A stretch of DNA of 12,075 nucleotides, from positions 1 to 12,075 of the forward strand of contig DWUW01000313.1 in NCBI GenBank assembly GCA_019120525.1, read 5' to 3'. Shown here one piece after another: positions 1 to 7,452 of the stretch. This DNA is from Candidatus Eisenbergiella stercorigallinarum. GTDB lineage: Bacteria; Bacillota; Clostridia; Lachnospirales; Lachnospiraceae. The notes beneath the pieces were generated by a model, which ran no database searches, was not told the origin of the DNA, and worked only from the letters and a program-made list of their open reading frames with translations. A program made the position numbers and the translations under genes. The stretch's first letter is position 1, and every line of letters starts with the position of its first letter.

Positions 1-2063
1 AGGACAGGATGGGAGCTGACTTCCCGCAGGATCCCAGGGTACAGCTCATGGAAGCGGTCAAGGCCGTATTCCGTTCCTGGAACAACGAGCGCGCCATCGT
101 GTACCGCAGGATGAATGACATCCCCGGCGACTGGGGAACCGCCGTCAACGTACAGTCCATGGTATTCGGAAACATGGGCGATACCTCCGGCACCGGCGTT
201 GCCTTTACGAGAAATCCTTCCACCGGAGCGAAGGGGATCTACGGCGAATATCTGATCAATGCGCAGGGCGAGGACGTGGTTGCCGGTATCCGTACCCCTC
301 AGCCGATCACCCGTCTGGAGCAGGATCTTCCGGAATGCTATAAGCAGTTCATCGAGATCGCGACCAGCCTGGAGAATCATTACCGCGACATGCAGGATAT
401 GGAGTTCACCATCGAGGACGGAAAGCTTTATTTCCTGCAGACCAGAAACGGAAAGAGAACGGCTCCCGCGGCCCTGCAGATTGCCTGCGACCTGGTGGAC
501 GAAGGCATGATCACTCCCGAAGAAGCTGTCAGCCGGATCGAAGCGAAATCCCTGGATCAGCTGCTTCATCCTACCTTTGATCCGGAAGCCCTTAAGAACG
601 GCGTTGTCATCGGACAGGCTCTTCCCGCTTCTCCCGGAGCCGCGGCAGGAAAGATCTACTTCACTGCTGAGGAGGCAAAGGAAGCTCATGAGAAGGGAGA
701 GAGAGTCATCCTGGTAAGACTGGAGACCTCCCCGGAAGATATCGAAGGCATGCATGCCGCGGAAGGCGTGCTGACCGTACGCGGAGGAATGACCTCCCAC
801 GCGGCCGTTGTGGCAAGAGGAATGGGCACCGCCTGTATCTCCGGCTGCGGCGATATTGTTATTGATGAAGAAGCCAAATACTTCACCCTCGGCGGAAATA
901 CCTACCATGAAGGAGATTATATTTCCCTGGACGGCTCCACCGGAAAGATTTACGACGGCGACATCGCCACGCAGGACGCCACCATCAGCGGCAACTTCAA
1001 GCGTATCATGGAGTGGGCGGACTCCTTCCGCAGGCTGAAGGTACGCACCAACGCGGATACCCCGGAAGATGCTGCCAACGCCCTGAGGCTTGGCGCGGAA
1101 GGCATCGGCCTGTGCCGTACCGAGCATATGTTCTTCGCTCCGGAGAGAATCCCGAAGATCCGCAAGATGATCCTTTCCACTACCAGCGAAGCGAGAGAGA
1201 AGGCCCTGAACGAGCTGATCCCGTTCCAGAAGGGCGATTTCAAGGCGATATACGAGGTTATGGGAGACAACCCGGTTACCATCCGTTTCCTGGATCCTCC
1301 GCTGCATGAGTTCGTTCCCACCGAAGAGAAGGACATTGAGGATCTTGCGGTTGAGATGAATCTGTCTGTTGCAGAGGTGAAGGCTGCCTGCGACAGCCTG
1401 CACGAGTTTAACCCGATGATGGGACACAGAGGCTGCCGTCTGTCCGTTACCTATCCGGAGATCGCAAGGATGCAGACAAGGGCGGTCATCGAAGCCGCCA
1501 TCGAAGTAAAGGAAGAGAAGGGCTTCAACATCGTTCCCGAGATCATGATCCCGCTGGTTGGCGACAAGAAAGAGCTGAAGTTCGTCAAAGATGTGGTTGT
1601 GGATACCGCAGAAAAGGTGAAGGCTGAAAAAGGCTCCGATATCCAGTATCATATCGGAACCATGATCGAGATCCCCCGTGCGGCTCTGCTGGCGAACGAG
1701 ATCGCGGAAGAAGCGGAATTCTTCTCCTTCGGTACCAATGACCTGACCCAGATGACTTACGGCTTCTCCCGTGACGATGCCGGTAAGTTCCTGGTTGACT
1801 ATTATAAGAGCAAGATTTACGAGTCTGATCCGTTTGCCAAGCTGGACCAGAACGGTGTAGGACAGCTCATCCGCATGGCGGCTGAAAAGGGACGCTGCAC
1901 CCGTCCGGATATCAAGCTGGGTATCTGCGGCGAGCATGGCGGAGACCCTTCCTCCATCGAGTTCTGCCACCGTATCGGCCTGAACTATGTATCCTGCTCG
2001 CCGTTCCGCGTTCCCATCGCAAGGCTCGCGGCGGCGCAGGCTGCGATCGCGAATGACAAATAA
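1..2063 (+). CDS. ppdK: Pyruvate, phosphate dikinase, C-terminal part (5' end outside window)
   Basis: Cytosolic enzyme that interconverts pyruvate + ATP + Pi with PEP + AMP + PPi, typical of anaerobes that use PPi-linked glycolysis. The frame is open from base 3, so the ATG at 9 is internal. The phosphohistidine motif GGMTSHAAVVARG is visible, with its His at codon 798-800. The C-terminal PEP/pyruvate barrel carries FLDPPLHEF, FSFGTNDLTQM and GICGEHGG, with the catalytic Cys at 1926-1928. His and Cys lie 376 residues apart, the same as His455 and Cys831 of the well-studied Clostridium symbiosum enzyme. By that comparison about 190 N-terminal residues (ATP-grasp part) lie upstream, and the full protein would be about 875 aa. 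No frameshift is seen. An intrinsic terminator follows within 40 bp, so it is transcribed separately from metH. Confidence 0.98.
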   Translation, partial: DRMGADFPQDPRVQLMEAVKAVFRSWNNERAIVYRRMNDIPGDWGTAVNVQSMVFGNMGDTSGTGVAFTRNPSTGAKGIYGEYLINAQGEDVVAGIRTPQPITRLEQDLPECYKQFIEIATSLENHYRDMQDMEFTIEDGKLYFLQTRNGKRTAPAALQIACDLVDEGMITPEEAVSRIEAKSLDQLLHPTFDPEALKNGVVIGQALPASPGAAAGKIYFTAEEAKEAHEKGERVILVRLETSPEDIEGMHAAEGVLTVRGGMTSHAAVVARGMGTACISGCGDIVIDEEAKYFTLGGNTYHEGDYISLDGSTGKIYDGDIATQDATISGNFKRIMEWADSFRRLKVRTNADTPEDAANALRLGAEGIGLCRTEHMFFAPERIPKIRKMILSTTSEAREKALNELIPFQKGDFKAIYEVMGDNPVTIRFLDPPLHEFVPTEEKDIEDLAVEMNLSVAEVKAACDSLHEFNPMMGHRGCRLSVTYPEIARMQTRAVIEAAIEVKEEKGFNIVPEIMIPLVGDKKELKFVKDVVVDTAEKVKAEKGSDIQYHIGTMIEIPRAALLANEIAEEAEFFSFGTNDLTQMTYGFSRDDAGKFLVDYYKSKIYESDPFAKLDQNGVGQLIRMAAEKGRCTRPDIKLGICGEHGGDPSSIEFCHRIGLNYVSCSPFRVPIARLAAAQAAIANDK

Positions 2064-2094
2064 GCGATCCTGCGTCTGCAGACAGCAATGAAGC

Positions 2095-2146
2095 AAAAAA
2101 CAGGCGGCCTGTCCGGAAAATCCCGGATGGGCTGTCTGTTTTTTTC
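2095..2146 (+). terminator. Intrinsic terminator of ppdK
   Basis: CAGGCGGCC (2101-2109) pairs with GGCTGTCTG (2130-2138), nine pairs including two G-U. An inner TCCGG/CCGGA stem extends the hairpin. A run of seven T follows (2139-2145) and a run of A precedes it. This is a textbook rho-independent terminator 38 bp after the ppdK stop. Confidence 0.9.
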
Positions 2147-2157
2147 CTGTATGGGAA

Positions 2158-2236
2158 TCTGCCAGCCGAATAACCTCCGGACAGCAAGTCCGATATCTTC
2201 CCTTTTGGCAGAAATCATGATAAAATGTTTCATATT
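2158..2236 (+). promoter_or_regulatory. Probable metH promoter region with a dyad
   Basis: Two overlapping promoter readings are possible. One is an extended -10, TG-A-TAAAAT (2218-2226), with a poor -35. The other is TTGGCA (2205-2210, 5/6 to consensus), a 17-bp spacer and TTTCAT (2228-2233, 4/6). A dyad TCTGCCA (2158-2164) / TGGCAGA (2206-2212) encloses a small hairpin CGGAC-AGCAA-GTCCG (2178-2192). The right arm of the dyad overlaps the TTGGCA element, so it could be an operator. No cobalamin or SAM riboswitch consensus was recognised. The start site is not decided by sequence alone. Confidence 0.4.
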
Positions 2237-2275
2237 TGCAGAATCGGACGCTTTTGGGCGGTGATGGAGGTAGAA

Positions 2276-4753
2276 ATGACCAGACAGGAATTCAGAGATT
2301 TTGTCATAGAAAAAGGAGTCGTCCTTCTGGACGGGGCGACCGGATCCAATCTGATGGCGGCAGGGATGCCCTCCGGCGTCTGCCCGGAAGAATGGATCAC
2401 GCAGCATCCAGATGTCCTGATCCGTCTGCAGCGGGAATATGTCGGGGCCGGAACGGACATCCTGTATGCGCCCACCTTCACCGCCAACCGGATCAAGCTG
2501 GCCGAATACGGGCTGGAAAGGCAGGTCCGGGAACTGAACCTGGCTCTTGTGAAAGCCTCCAGGCAGGCTGCTGGTCCGGATACCCTCATCGCCGGAGATC
2601 TCACCATGACGGGAGAGCAGCTCACTCCCCTTGGGAGGATGGATTTTGAGGAGCTGATCGATGTCTACCGGGAGCAGATCGCTTCCCTTGCCGGGGCCGG
2701 TGTGGATCTTCTGGTAGTGGAGACCATGATGAGCCTGCAGGAATGCCGTGCCGCCCTGATCGCCGCGAAGGAAACGCAGCCGCAGCTGCCGGTCATGGTG
2801 ACGATGACATTCGAAAAGGATGGCAGAAGCCTTTTTGGGACAGACGCGGAAACAGCCGCCGTCGTCCTGGAAAGCCTCGGGGTGGATGCGGTTGGGGCAA
2901 ACTGTTCCACCGGGCCGGACGCAATGGCGCATATCGTCGGCCGGATGGCGGCAGTAACAAGGATCCCTGTTATCGCCAAGCCAAACGCCGGGCTTCCTTC
3001 CCTGGACAGCGCAGGCAATACGGTCTATGACATGGATGCCGCAGCCTTTGCGAAAGAAATGGAAGCGGTTTACGCTGCCGGGGCTTCCATTCTTGGCGGC
3101 TGCTGCGGGACTACGCCCGGGCATATCCGCGCGCTTGCCCGCAGTTTGAAGGGGCAAAGACCTGCCGCAGTACCCAGACGGCCTGAAGGGATCCGCTATC
3201 TGACGTCAGAACGAAAGACCGTATCCTTCGGGCTCTCCGATCCGTTTCTGATCATCGGGGAACGGATCAATCCCACAGGGAAGAAGCAGCTGCAGGCGGA
3301 ACTGCGCGAAGGCCGCTTTGACCGGACGGTACAGTTTGCCGAAGAGCAGGAGGAAAAGGGCGCAGCCATACTCGACGTCAACATGGGGATGAGCGGCGTG
3401 GATGAAAAGGCTCTGATGCTAGACGCCATTCAGGAGGTGACACAGGCCGTCCAGCTTCCTCTTTCCCTGGATTCCAGCCATGTCGATGTGCTGGAAGCGG
3501 CGCTGCGCAGGTATCCCGGCCGTGCCCTGATCAATTCTGTTTCCCTGGAAACGGAAAAGTTTGAAAAGCTGATCCCTCTGGCCAAAAAATACGGCGCCAT
3601 GTTCATCCTCCTTCCGCTGTCAGATGCCGGTCTTCCGGAAAATCTGGAAAAGAAAAAAGCGATCATCGCCCAAATATGGGAACGTGCCTCGTCTCTTGGC
3701 CTGGAAAAGGAAGATATCATCGTGGACGGCCTGGTGACTACGGCGGGCGCGAATCCCCGCGCGGCTCTGGAAACCCTTGAAACCATCCGTTTCTGCAGAG
3801 AGAATGGTTTTGCCACTGTGGTTGGCCTGTCCAATATTTCCTTTGGCCTGCCGGAGCGCAGTTTTGTCAATACCGCTTTCCTGACTATGGCCATCCGGGA
3901 AGGCCTGACCATGGCCATCGCCAATCCTTCCCAGGCCCAGCTGATGGCCGCCGTTTATGCTTCTGATCTTCTCCTGAACAGAAAAGAAGCGGCAGAAAGG
4001 TATATTTCCTTTGCAAATGTCTGGAAAGAACAGCATACGGAAGCGTCTGTCCTCCCTTTCGCAAAAGAAGATCCGGCGCCAAAAAAGGAGGCAAAGGCGG
4101 AAGGAAGTATCGTATCCGGCAGGGGATCGGAGATTTATGAGGCGGTTCTGAAGGGAAACCGGAGCGGAATTGCCGCGCTGACCCGGAAGGCCCTGGAGGA
4201 TGGCATGGAAGCGGACGCTATCCTGAACGACTGCCTCATGCCGGGGATCAACCGTGTGGGAGAACTGTTTGACAGCGGAAGGTATTTCCTTCCCCAGCTG
4301 ATTTCAGGAGCGGAAGCCATGAAGCTTTCCATCGGTATCCTGGAGCCTTATCTCCTGAAGGATAATAACCGGGAGAAGCTCCCTGTGGTGGTGCTGGCAA
4401 CCGTAAAGGGCGATATCCATGACATCGGAAAGAATCTGGTCGCCCTGATGCTGAAGAACTATGGCTTTCAGGTGATCGACCTCGGCAAGGATGTCCCGTC
4501 AGAGGAGATCATCCGAACAGCCAGAGACAACCATGCTGCCCTGATCGGCCTTTCCGCCCTGATGACCACAACCATGCAGGAGATGAAGCAGGTGATCCGT
4601 CTGGCGAAGGAAGACGGCCTTACGGCAAAGATCATCATCGGCGGCGCGGTGATCACCCAGGAATACGCGGATGAGATCCATGCGGACGGCTACGCGAAGG
4701 ATGCCGCGGATGCGGTACGCCTTGCGAAGCAGCTGCTTGGGCTTGATGTATAA
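2276..4753 (+). CDS. metH: Cobalamin-dependent methionine synthase, short form without activation domain
   Basis: Transfers a methyl group from methyltetrahydrofolate through a corrinoid to homocysteine, giving methionine. The ATG at 2276 is chosen because GGAGG (2266-2270) lies 5 nt upstream; an in-frame ATG at 2264 precedes that site and one at 2225 would lie within the promoter. The product is 825 aa. Domains in order: homocysteine methyltransferase (about 1-300) with GATGSN at 20-25 and the zinc cysteines Cys210 (GANCS) and Cys276-Cys277 (GGCCGT); pterin-binding barrel (about 320-590) with IIGERINPTG and LDVNMG; four-helix cap and B12 Rossmann domain (about 620-825) with Asp713-x-His715-x-x-Gly718, whose His is the lower cobalt ligand. 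The S-adenosylmethionine-dependent reactivation domain of the 1,200-residue enterobacterial enzyme is absent, as in Thermotoga-type MetH. Reactivation must therefore be done by a separate protein, which is not in this window. Confidence 0.93.
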   Translation: MTRQEFRDFVIEKGVVLLDGATGSNLMAAGMPSGVCPEEWITQHPDVLIRLQREYVGAGTDILYAPTFTANRIKLAEYGLERQVRELNLALVKASRQAAGPDTLIAGDLTMTGEQLTPLGRMDFEELIDVYREQIASLAGAGVDLLVVETMMSLQECRAALIAAKETQPQLPVMVTMTFEKDGRSLFGTDAETAAVVLESLGVDAVGANCSTGPDAMAHIVGRMAAVTRIPVIAKPNAGLPSLDSAGNTVYDMDAAAFAKEMEAVYAAGASILGGCCGTTPGHIRALARSLKGQRPAAVPRRPEGIRYLTSERKTVSFGLSDPFLIIGERINPTGKKQLQAELREGRFDRTVQFAEEQEEKGAAILDVNMGMSGVDEKALMLDAIQEVTQAVQLPLSLDSSHVDVLEAALRRYPGRALINSVSLETEKFEKLIPLAKKYGAMFILLPLSDAGLPENLEKKKAIIAQIWERASSLGLEKEDIIVDGLVTTAGANPRAALETLETIRFCRENGFATVVGLSNISFGLPERSFVNTAFLTMAIREGLTMAIANPSQAQLMAAVYASDLLLNRKEAAERYISFANVWKEQHTEASVLPFAKEDPAPKKEAKAEGSIVSGRGSEIYEAVLKGNRSGIAALTRKALEDGMEADAILNDCLMPGINRVGELFDSGRYFLPQLISGAEAMKLSIGILEPYLLKDNNREKLPVVVLATVKGDIHDIGKNLVALMLKNYGFQVIDLGKDVPSEEIIRTARDNHAALIGLSALMTTTMQEMKQVIRLAKEDGLTAKIIIGGAVITQEYADEIHADGYAKDAADAVRLAKQLLGLDV

Positions 4754-4867
4754 ACCTGGCGTATAAGAAAGCGCGCGCGTCGCGTAATCGGGCAGGGTAA
4801 GGCATTTCCCTTATCCATCCGGGCACGGTTGCCGTCAGATATGACAGGAAAGGGTAGGTTGCGGAAT
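4754..4867 (+). other. Intergenic region with a stem-loop and an alternating GC tract
   Basis: A hairpin GGGTAAGG (4795-4802) / CCTTATCC (4809-4816) with a 6-nt loop is present, but no T-run follows, so it is not a clear terminator. The stretch 4771-4784 is almost purely alternating G and C. No convincing promoter was found; TATAAG at 4762-4767 lacks a good -35. The membrane-protein gene may rely on readthrough or on a weak promoter here. Confidence 0.4.
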
Positions 4868-5245
4868 ATGCAGATGGAAGAAAAAATTTCTGCCAATGAG
4901 GAACAGACAAGGCTTCTGAAAAAGCAGCTTGTTCACATGAGAATCCATACGGCGACAGGACTGATCCTGACGGCAGCGTTTCTTTTCGTCATCATTCGCC
5001 TGCTGCCCGGTCTGACACAGGCGCTGGATCAGGCAAATGCGGTCCTGGCCGACGCCGGAGCGGCGATTGAAGATCTCCAGGAGGTCTCCCAAAATGTGAA
5101 TGAACTGGTCGATTCGGGAAGTCTGGCAATCGGACAGACCATGGAAAAAATAGAGCAGATGGACATTGAACAGCTGAACGGGGCGATTGCCGACCTGAAC
5201 CGGGTGATCGAGCCTCTGGCAGAATTTTTCGGCAGATTTCAATAA
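4868..5245 (+). CDS. Small single-pass membrane protein of unknown function
   Basis: The family is not recognised. The ATG at 4868 is preferred over in-frame starts at 4829 (TTG), 4841 and 4874 because AGGAAAGGG (4845-4853) lies upstream, though that spacing is long; the exact start is uncertain. The 125-aa product has a charged N-terminus with two lysines (about 1-25) and one hydrophobic helix (about 28-46). A mostly acidic, heptad-like region (about 50-120) follows, rich in Ala, Leu, Glu and Asn and probably coiled coil. By the positive-inside rule the N-terminus would be cytosolic. It lies 60 bp upstream of ilvB in the same direction, so co-transcription is possible, but nothing in the protein links it to amino-acid synthesis. 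No signal peptidase motif or catalytic residues are evident. It resembles generic coiled-coil membrane proteins of Firmicutes only in overall shape. Confidence 0.7.
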   Translation: MQMEEKISANEEQTRLLKKQLVHMRIHTATGLILTAAFLFVIIRLLPGLTQALDQANAVLADAGAAIEDLQEVSQNVNELVDSGSLAIGQTMEKIEQMDIEQLNGAIADLNRVIEPLAEFFGRFQ

Positions 5246-5284
5246 TTTTCTGATAGAGCAGATTTCAATCATTTTCAGATAGAA
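5233..5284 (+). repeat. 26-bp tandem duplication between the membrane-protein gene and ilvB
   Basis: Unit 1 (5233-5258) and unit 2 (5259-5284) match at 23 of 26 positions; the differences are at unit positions 12, 19 and 26. Both begin CAGATTTCAAT. Unit 1 contains the last codons and the TAA stop (5243-5245) of the upstream gene. Unit 2 is non-coding and ends 7 bp before the ilvB ribosome binding site. Each unit carries an ATTTTC(T/A)GATAG core. Confidence 0.9.
5244..5284 (+). promoter_or_regulatory. Two CodY-like boxes upstream of ilvB
   Basis: Against the published CodY consensus AATTTTCWGAAAATT, 5244-5258 matches 11 of 15 positions and 5270-5284 matches 10 of 15, both with an intact TTTTCWGA core. 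CodY is a known repressor of ilv operons in low-GC Gram-positives and responds to branched-chain amino acids. Such AT-rich matches arise easily by chance, so this is suggestive only. Confidence 0.35.
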
Positions 5285-5305
5285 TTTAAGAAAGGGGAAA
5301 TACAG

Positions 5306-6922
5306 ATGAATGGAGCGGATGCAATCGTAAAATGCCTGGAGCTGGAAGGAGTGGAAGAGGTCTTCGGCTATCCCGGAGTGGCGATCTGTCCCTTTTATGA
5401 CAGTATTCTCAATTCCGATATCCGGACGATCCTGATCCGGACGGAGCAGAACGCGGCCCATGCGGCCAGCGGCATGGCGAGAGTGACGGGAAAGGTGGGC
5501 GTCTGTGCCGTCACCTCCGGCCCCGGCGCCACCAACCTGCTGACCGGGATCGCAACGGCCTTTGCCGACAGCATCCCGCTCGTCTGCATTACGGGCCAGG
5601 TCAACAGCGAGCTTCTTGGAAGCGACGTATTTCAGGAAGCAGACATCACGGGAGCGGCGGAATCCTTCGTGAAATACAGCTATCTGGTGCGCGACGCCAA
5701 TGACATTCCCCGGATCATCAAGGAAGCGTTTTACGTGGCAAGCACGGGCCGCAAGGGTCCTGTCCTCATCGATGTTCCTGTGGATATCCAGAATGCCCAG
5801 CTTTCCCGTTTCCGCTATCCGGAAGAGGTGAACATGCGGACCTACAAGCCCACGGTCAAGGGCCATGCGGTCCAGATCAAAAAGGTCATCCGGGAGCTGG
5901 AAAAGGCGAAGCGGCCGCTGATTTACGCGGGAGGCGGCGTGACCTTGAGCGGCGCCTGCGAGGAGCTGAGACGGTTTTCCGAGAAATTCCGGATCCCCGT
6001 GGTCTCCACCATGATGGGGATCGGCGTCATGCCCACCGAGCATCCCATGTACTACGGCATGGTGGGAAACAACGGAAAGCCTTATGCCAACCGCGCGATG
6101 AACGAATCCGATCTTCTGATCATGGTCGGGGCCCGCGTGGCGGACCGCTCCGTCAATCAGCCGGATCTGATCACCCACGATAAGGTTCTGGTACATATCG
6201 ACGTGGATCCGGCGGAGATCGGCAAGAACGCCGGCCCCACCATCCCGCTGGTCGGGGATGCCAGGCATATTTTTGCGGATTTTGAAAAACAGGAGATCGA
6301 CTGCGAGCATGAGGACTGGATCCGTACCCTGGACGGCTACCGGGACACCATGAAGGAAATCCGCCGGCCCAATCCGGATTATGTGGATCCGGAGCTCTTT
6401 ATCCGCCGGCTGTCCGAACGGATGGAGCCGGACGGCGTCTATGTGGCGGACGTGGGACAGAACCAGATCTGGTCCTGCGCCTATCATATCGTCCGCGAGG
6501 GACGTTTCCTCACCTCCGGCGGCATGGGAACCATGGGCTACTCCATTCCGGCCGCGATGGGCGCGAAGCTGGGCGACATGTCCAAGCAGGTCATCGCCGT
6601 ATGCGGAGACGGCTCCTTCCAGATGTCCATGATGGAGCTCGCCACCATCCGGCAGCATGATATCCCCGTGAAGATCGTGGTATTCCGCAACAATTACCTG
6701 GGCATGGTGAGAGAGTTCCAGCACTACAACTATAAGGACCGTTATTCCGTGGTGGACATTTCCGGAGCGCCGAAGCTGGACAGGATCGCGGAGGCTTACG
6801 ATATCCCCTATCTGAAGCTTTCCCGGAATGAGGAGATCGAAGCGGCGCTGGATACCTTCCTGAAGGAGGATTCTTCCTTTCTGATGGAGTGCATGATCGA
6901 TCCCATGGATCTGGTAAAATAA
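5306..6922 (+). CDS. ilvB: Acetohydroxyacid (acetolactate) synthase, catalytic subunit
   Basis: ThDP-dependent enzyme that condenses two pyruvates to acetolactate, or pyruvate with 2-ketobutyrate to acetohydroxybutyrate, the first shared step of Val/Leu/Ile synthesis. The ATG at 5306 has AAAGGGG (5291-5297) 8 nt upstream. The 538-aa product has the N-terminal pyrimidine-binding domain with the catalytic Glu47 and TSGPGATN, a central FAD-type domain, and a C-terminal ThDP domain with Gly434-Asp435-Gly436 and Asn462-Asn463. It is slightly short for the family (about 550-575). It is divergent at usually conserved places: RTEQ instead of the usual HEQ at the catalytic Glu, GARVADR instead of GARFDDR, and Phe471 where most AHAS enzymes have Trp (MVREFQ versus MVRQWQ). 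Pairing with ilvN 15 bp downstream supports a biosynthetic AHAS rather than a stand-alone catabolic acetolactate synthase. Confidence 0.92.
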   Translation: MNGADAIVKCLELEGVEEVFGYPGVAICPFYDSILNSDIRTILIRTEQNAAHAASGMARVTGKVGVCAVTSGPGATNLLTGIATAFADSIPLVCITGQVNSELLGSDVFQEADITGAAESFVKYSYLVRDANDIPRIIKEAFYVASTGRKGPVLIDVPVDIQNAQLSRFRYPEEVNMRTYKPTVKGHAVQIKKVIRELEKAKRPLIYAGGGVTLSGACEELRRFSEKFRIPVVSTMMGIGVMPTEHPMYYGMVGNNGKPYANRAMNESDLLIMVGARVADRSVNQPDLITHDKVLVHIDVDPAEIGKNAGPTIPLVGDARHIFADFEKQEIDCEHEDWIRTLDGYRDTMKEIRRPNPDYVDPELFIRRLSERMEPDGVYVADVGQNQIWSCAYHIVREGRFLTSGGMGTMGYSIPAAMGAKLGDMSKQVIAVCGDGSFQMSMMELATIRQHDIPVKIVVFRNNYLGMVREFQHYNYKDRYSVVDISGAPKLDRIAEAYDIPYLKLSRNEEIEAALDTFLKEDSSFLMECMIDPMDLVK

Positions 6923-6937
6923 AGGAGGAGGGCCGTT

Positions 6938-7426
6938 ATGAAAAAAATTTATTCCGTTCTGGTGGAGAACAGATCCGGCGTGCTCTGTAAAGTGGCCGGC
7001 CTGTTTTCCAGAAGATGCTTCAATATCAATTCCCTCGCCGTGGGCGAGACGGACGACCCGGCCGTTTCCTGTATGACCATCGTCAGCAGCGGGGACCAGC
7101 GCACCATCGAGCAGATCGAAAAGCAGCTGAACAAAAAGCTGGATGTGATCAAGGTACGCACCTTTGACGAGCAGATCAGCATCTGCCGGGAGCTCATGCT
7201 GGTCAAGATCAAATACAACCGGAACAACCGCCGGGATATCATGGAAAACTGCGCCATCATGCATGCCTCCATCGTCGATATGTCCAAGCACATGATGCTC
7301 ATCCAGATCTGCGATACGCCGGAGCGGGTCCAGATTTTCCTCAGCATGCTGCAGACCATCAGCATCGTGGAGGTGGCGCGGACCGGGACGCTGGCGCTGA
7401 CCAAATGCGCGGAGAACGACGGCTGA
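6938..7426 (+). CDS. ilvN: Acetolactate synthase regulatory subunit, first copy (divergent)
   Basis: Small ACT-domain subunit that activates the IlvB catalytic subunit and confers feedback inhibition by valine-type amino acids. The start at 6938 has AAGGAGGAG (6922-6930), which overlaps the ilvB stop, so translational coupling with ilvB is likely. The 162-aa product has an N-terminal ACT domain (about 1-75) and an IlvN C-terminal domain (about 80-158, ending VEVARTG). Residues matching Asn11, Gly14 and Asn29 of E. coli IlvH, which line the valine site, are kept. The usual RRGYNIES is RRCFNINS here, with Gly27 changed to Cys. It is clearly diverged from the second copy 155 bp downstream. The stop is followed by the operator/promoter region of that second copy. 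Confidence 0.9.
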   Translation: MKKIYSVLVENRSGVLCKVAGLFSRRCFNINSLAVGETDDPAVSCMTIVSSGDQRTIEQIEKQLNKKLDVIKVRTFDEQISICRELMLVKIKYNRNNRRDIMENCAIMHASIVDMSKHMMLIQICDTPERVQIFLSMLQTISIVEVARTGTLALTKCAENDG

Positions 7427-7452
7427 GACATAATGGGAAGCGGGACTGTACC

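Noticed and set aside
2147..2275. A cobalamin or SAM riboswitch before metH.
   Set aside because: The region is short, no B12-box or SAM core motif is recognisable, and the promoter candidates lie downstream of the only structure.
1985..3157. A 390-codon minus-strand open frame opposite the end of ppdK and the start of metH.
   Set aside because: It crosses a clear terminator and two conserved genes and has no recognisable domain.
4750..4764. ATAA-N7-GTAT across the metH stop, a possible further LysR box.
   Set aside because: It is half coding, one arm is imperfect, and the 31/22-bp partner boxes are missing.
4771..4784. Alternating GC tract as a Z-DNA or recombination site.
   Set aside because: It is too short and isolated to support any function from sequence alone.
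6732..6745. ATAA-N6-TTAT dyad inside ilvB, like operator box 1.
   Set aside because: It encodes conserved-looking residues (YKDRY), has no partner boxes at +31 or +53, and shows that the N6 form alone can occur by chance.
4835..7291. A very long minus-strand open frame (818 codons) opposite the membrane-protein gene, ilvB and ilvN.
   Set aside because: It is the shadow of well-supported plus-strand genes, crosses three of them, is rich in His, Arg and Asp as shadow frames often are, and resembles no family.
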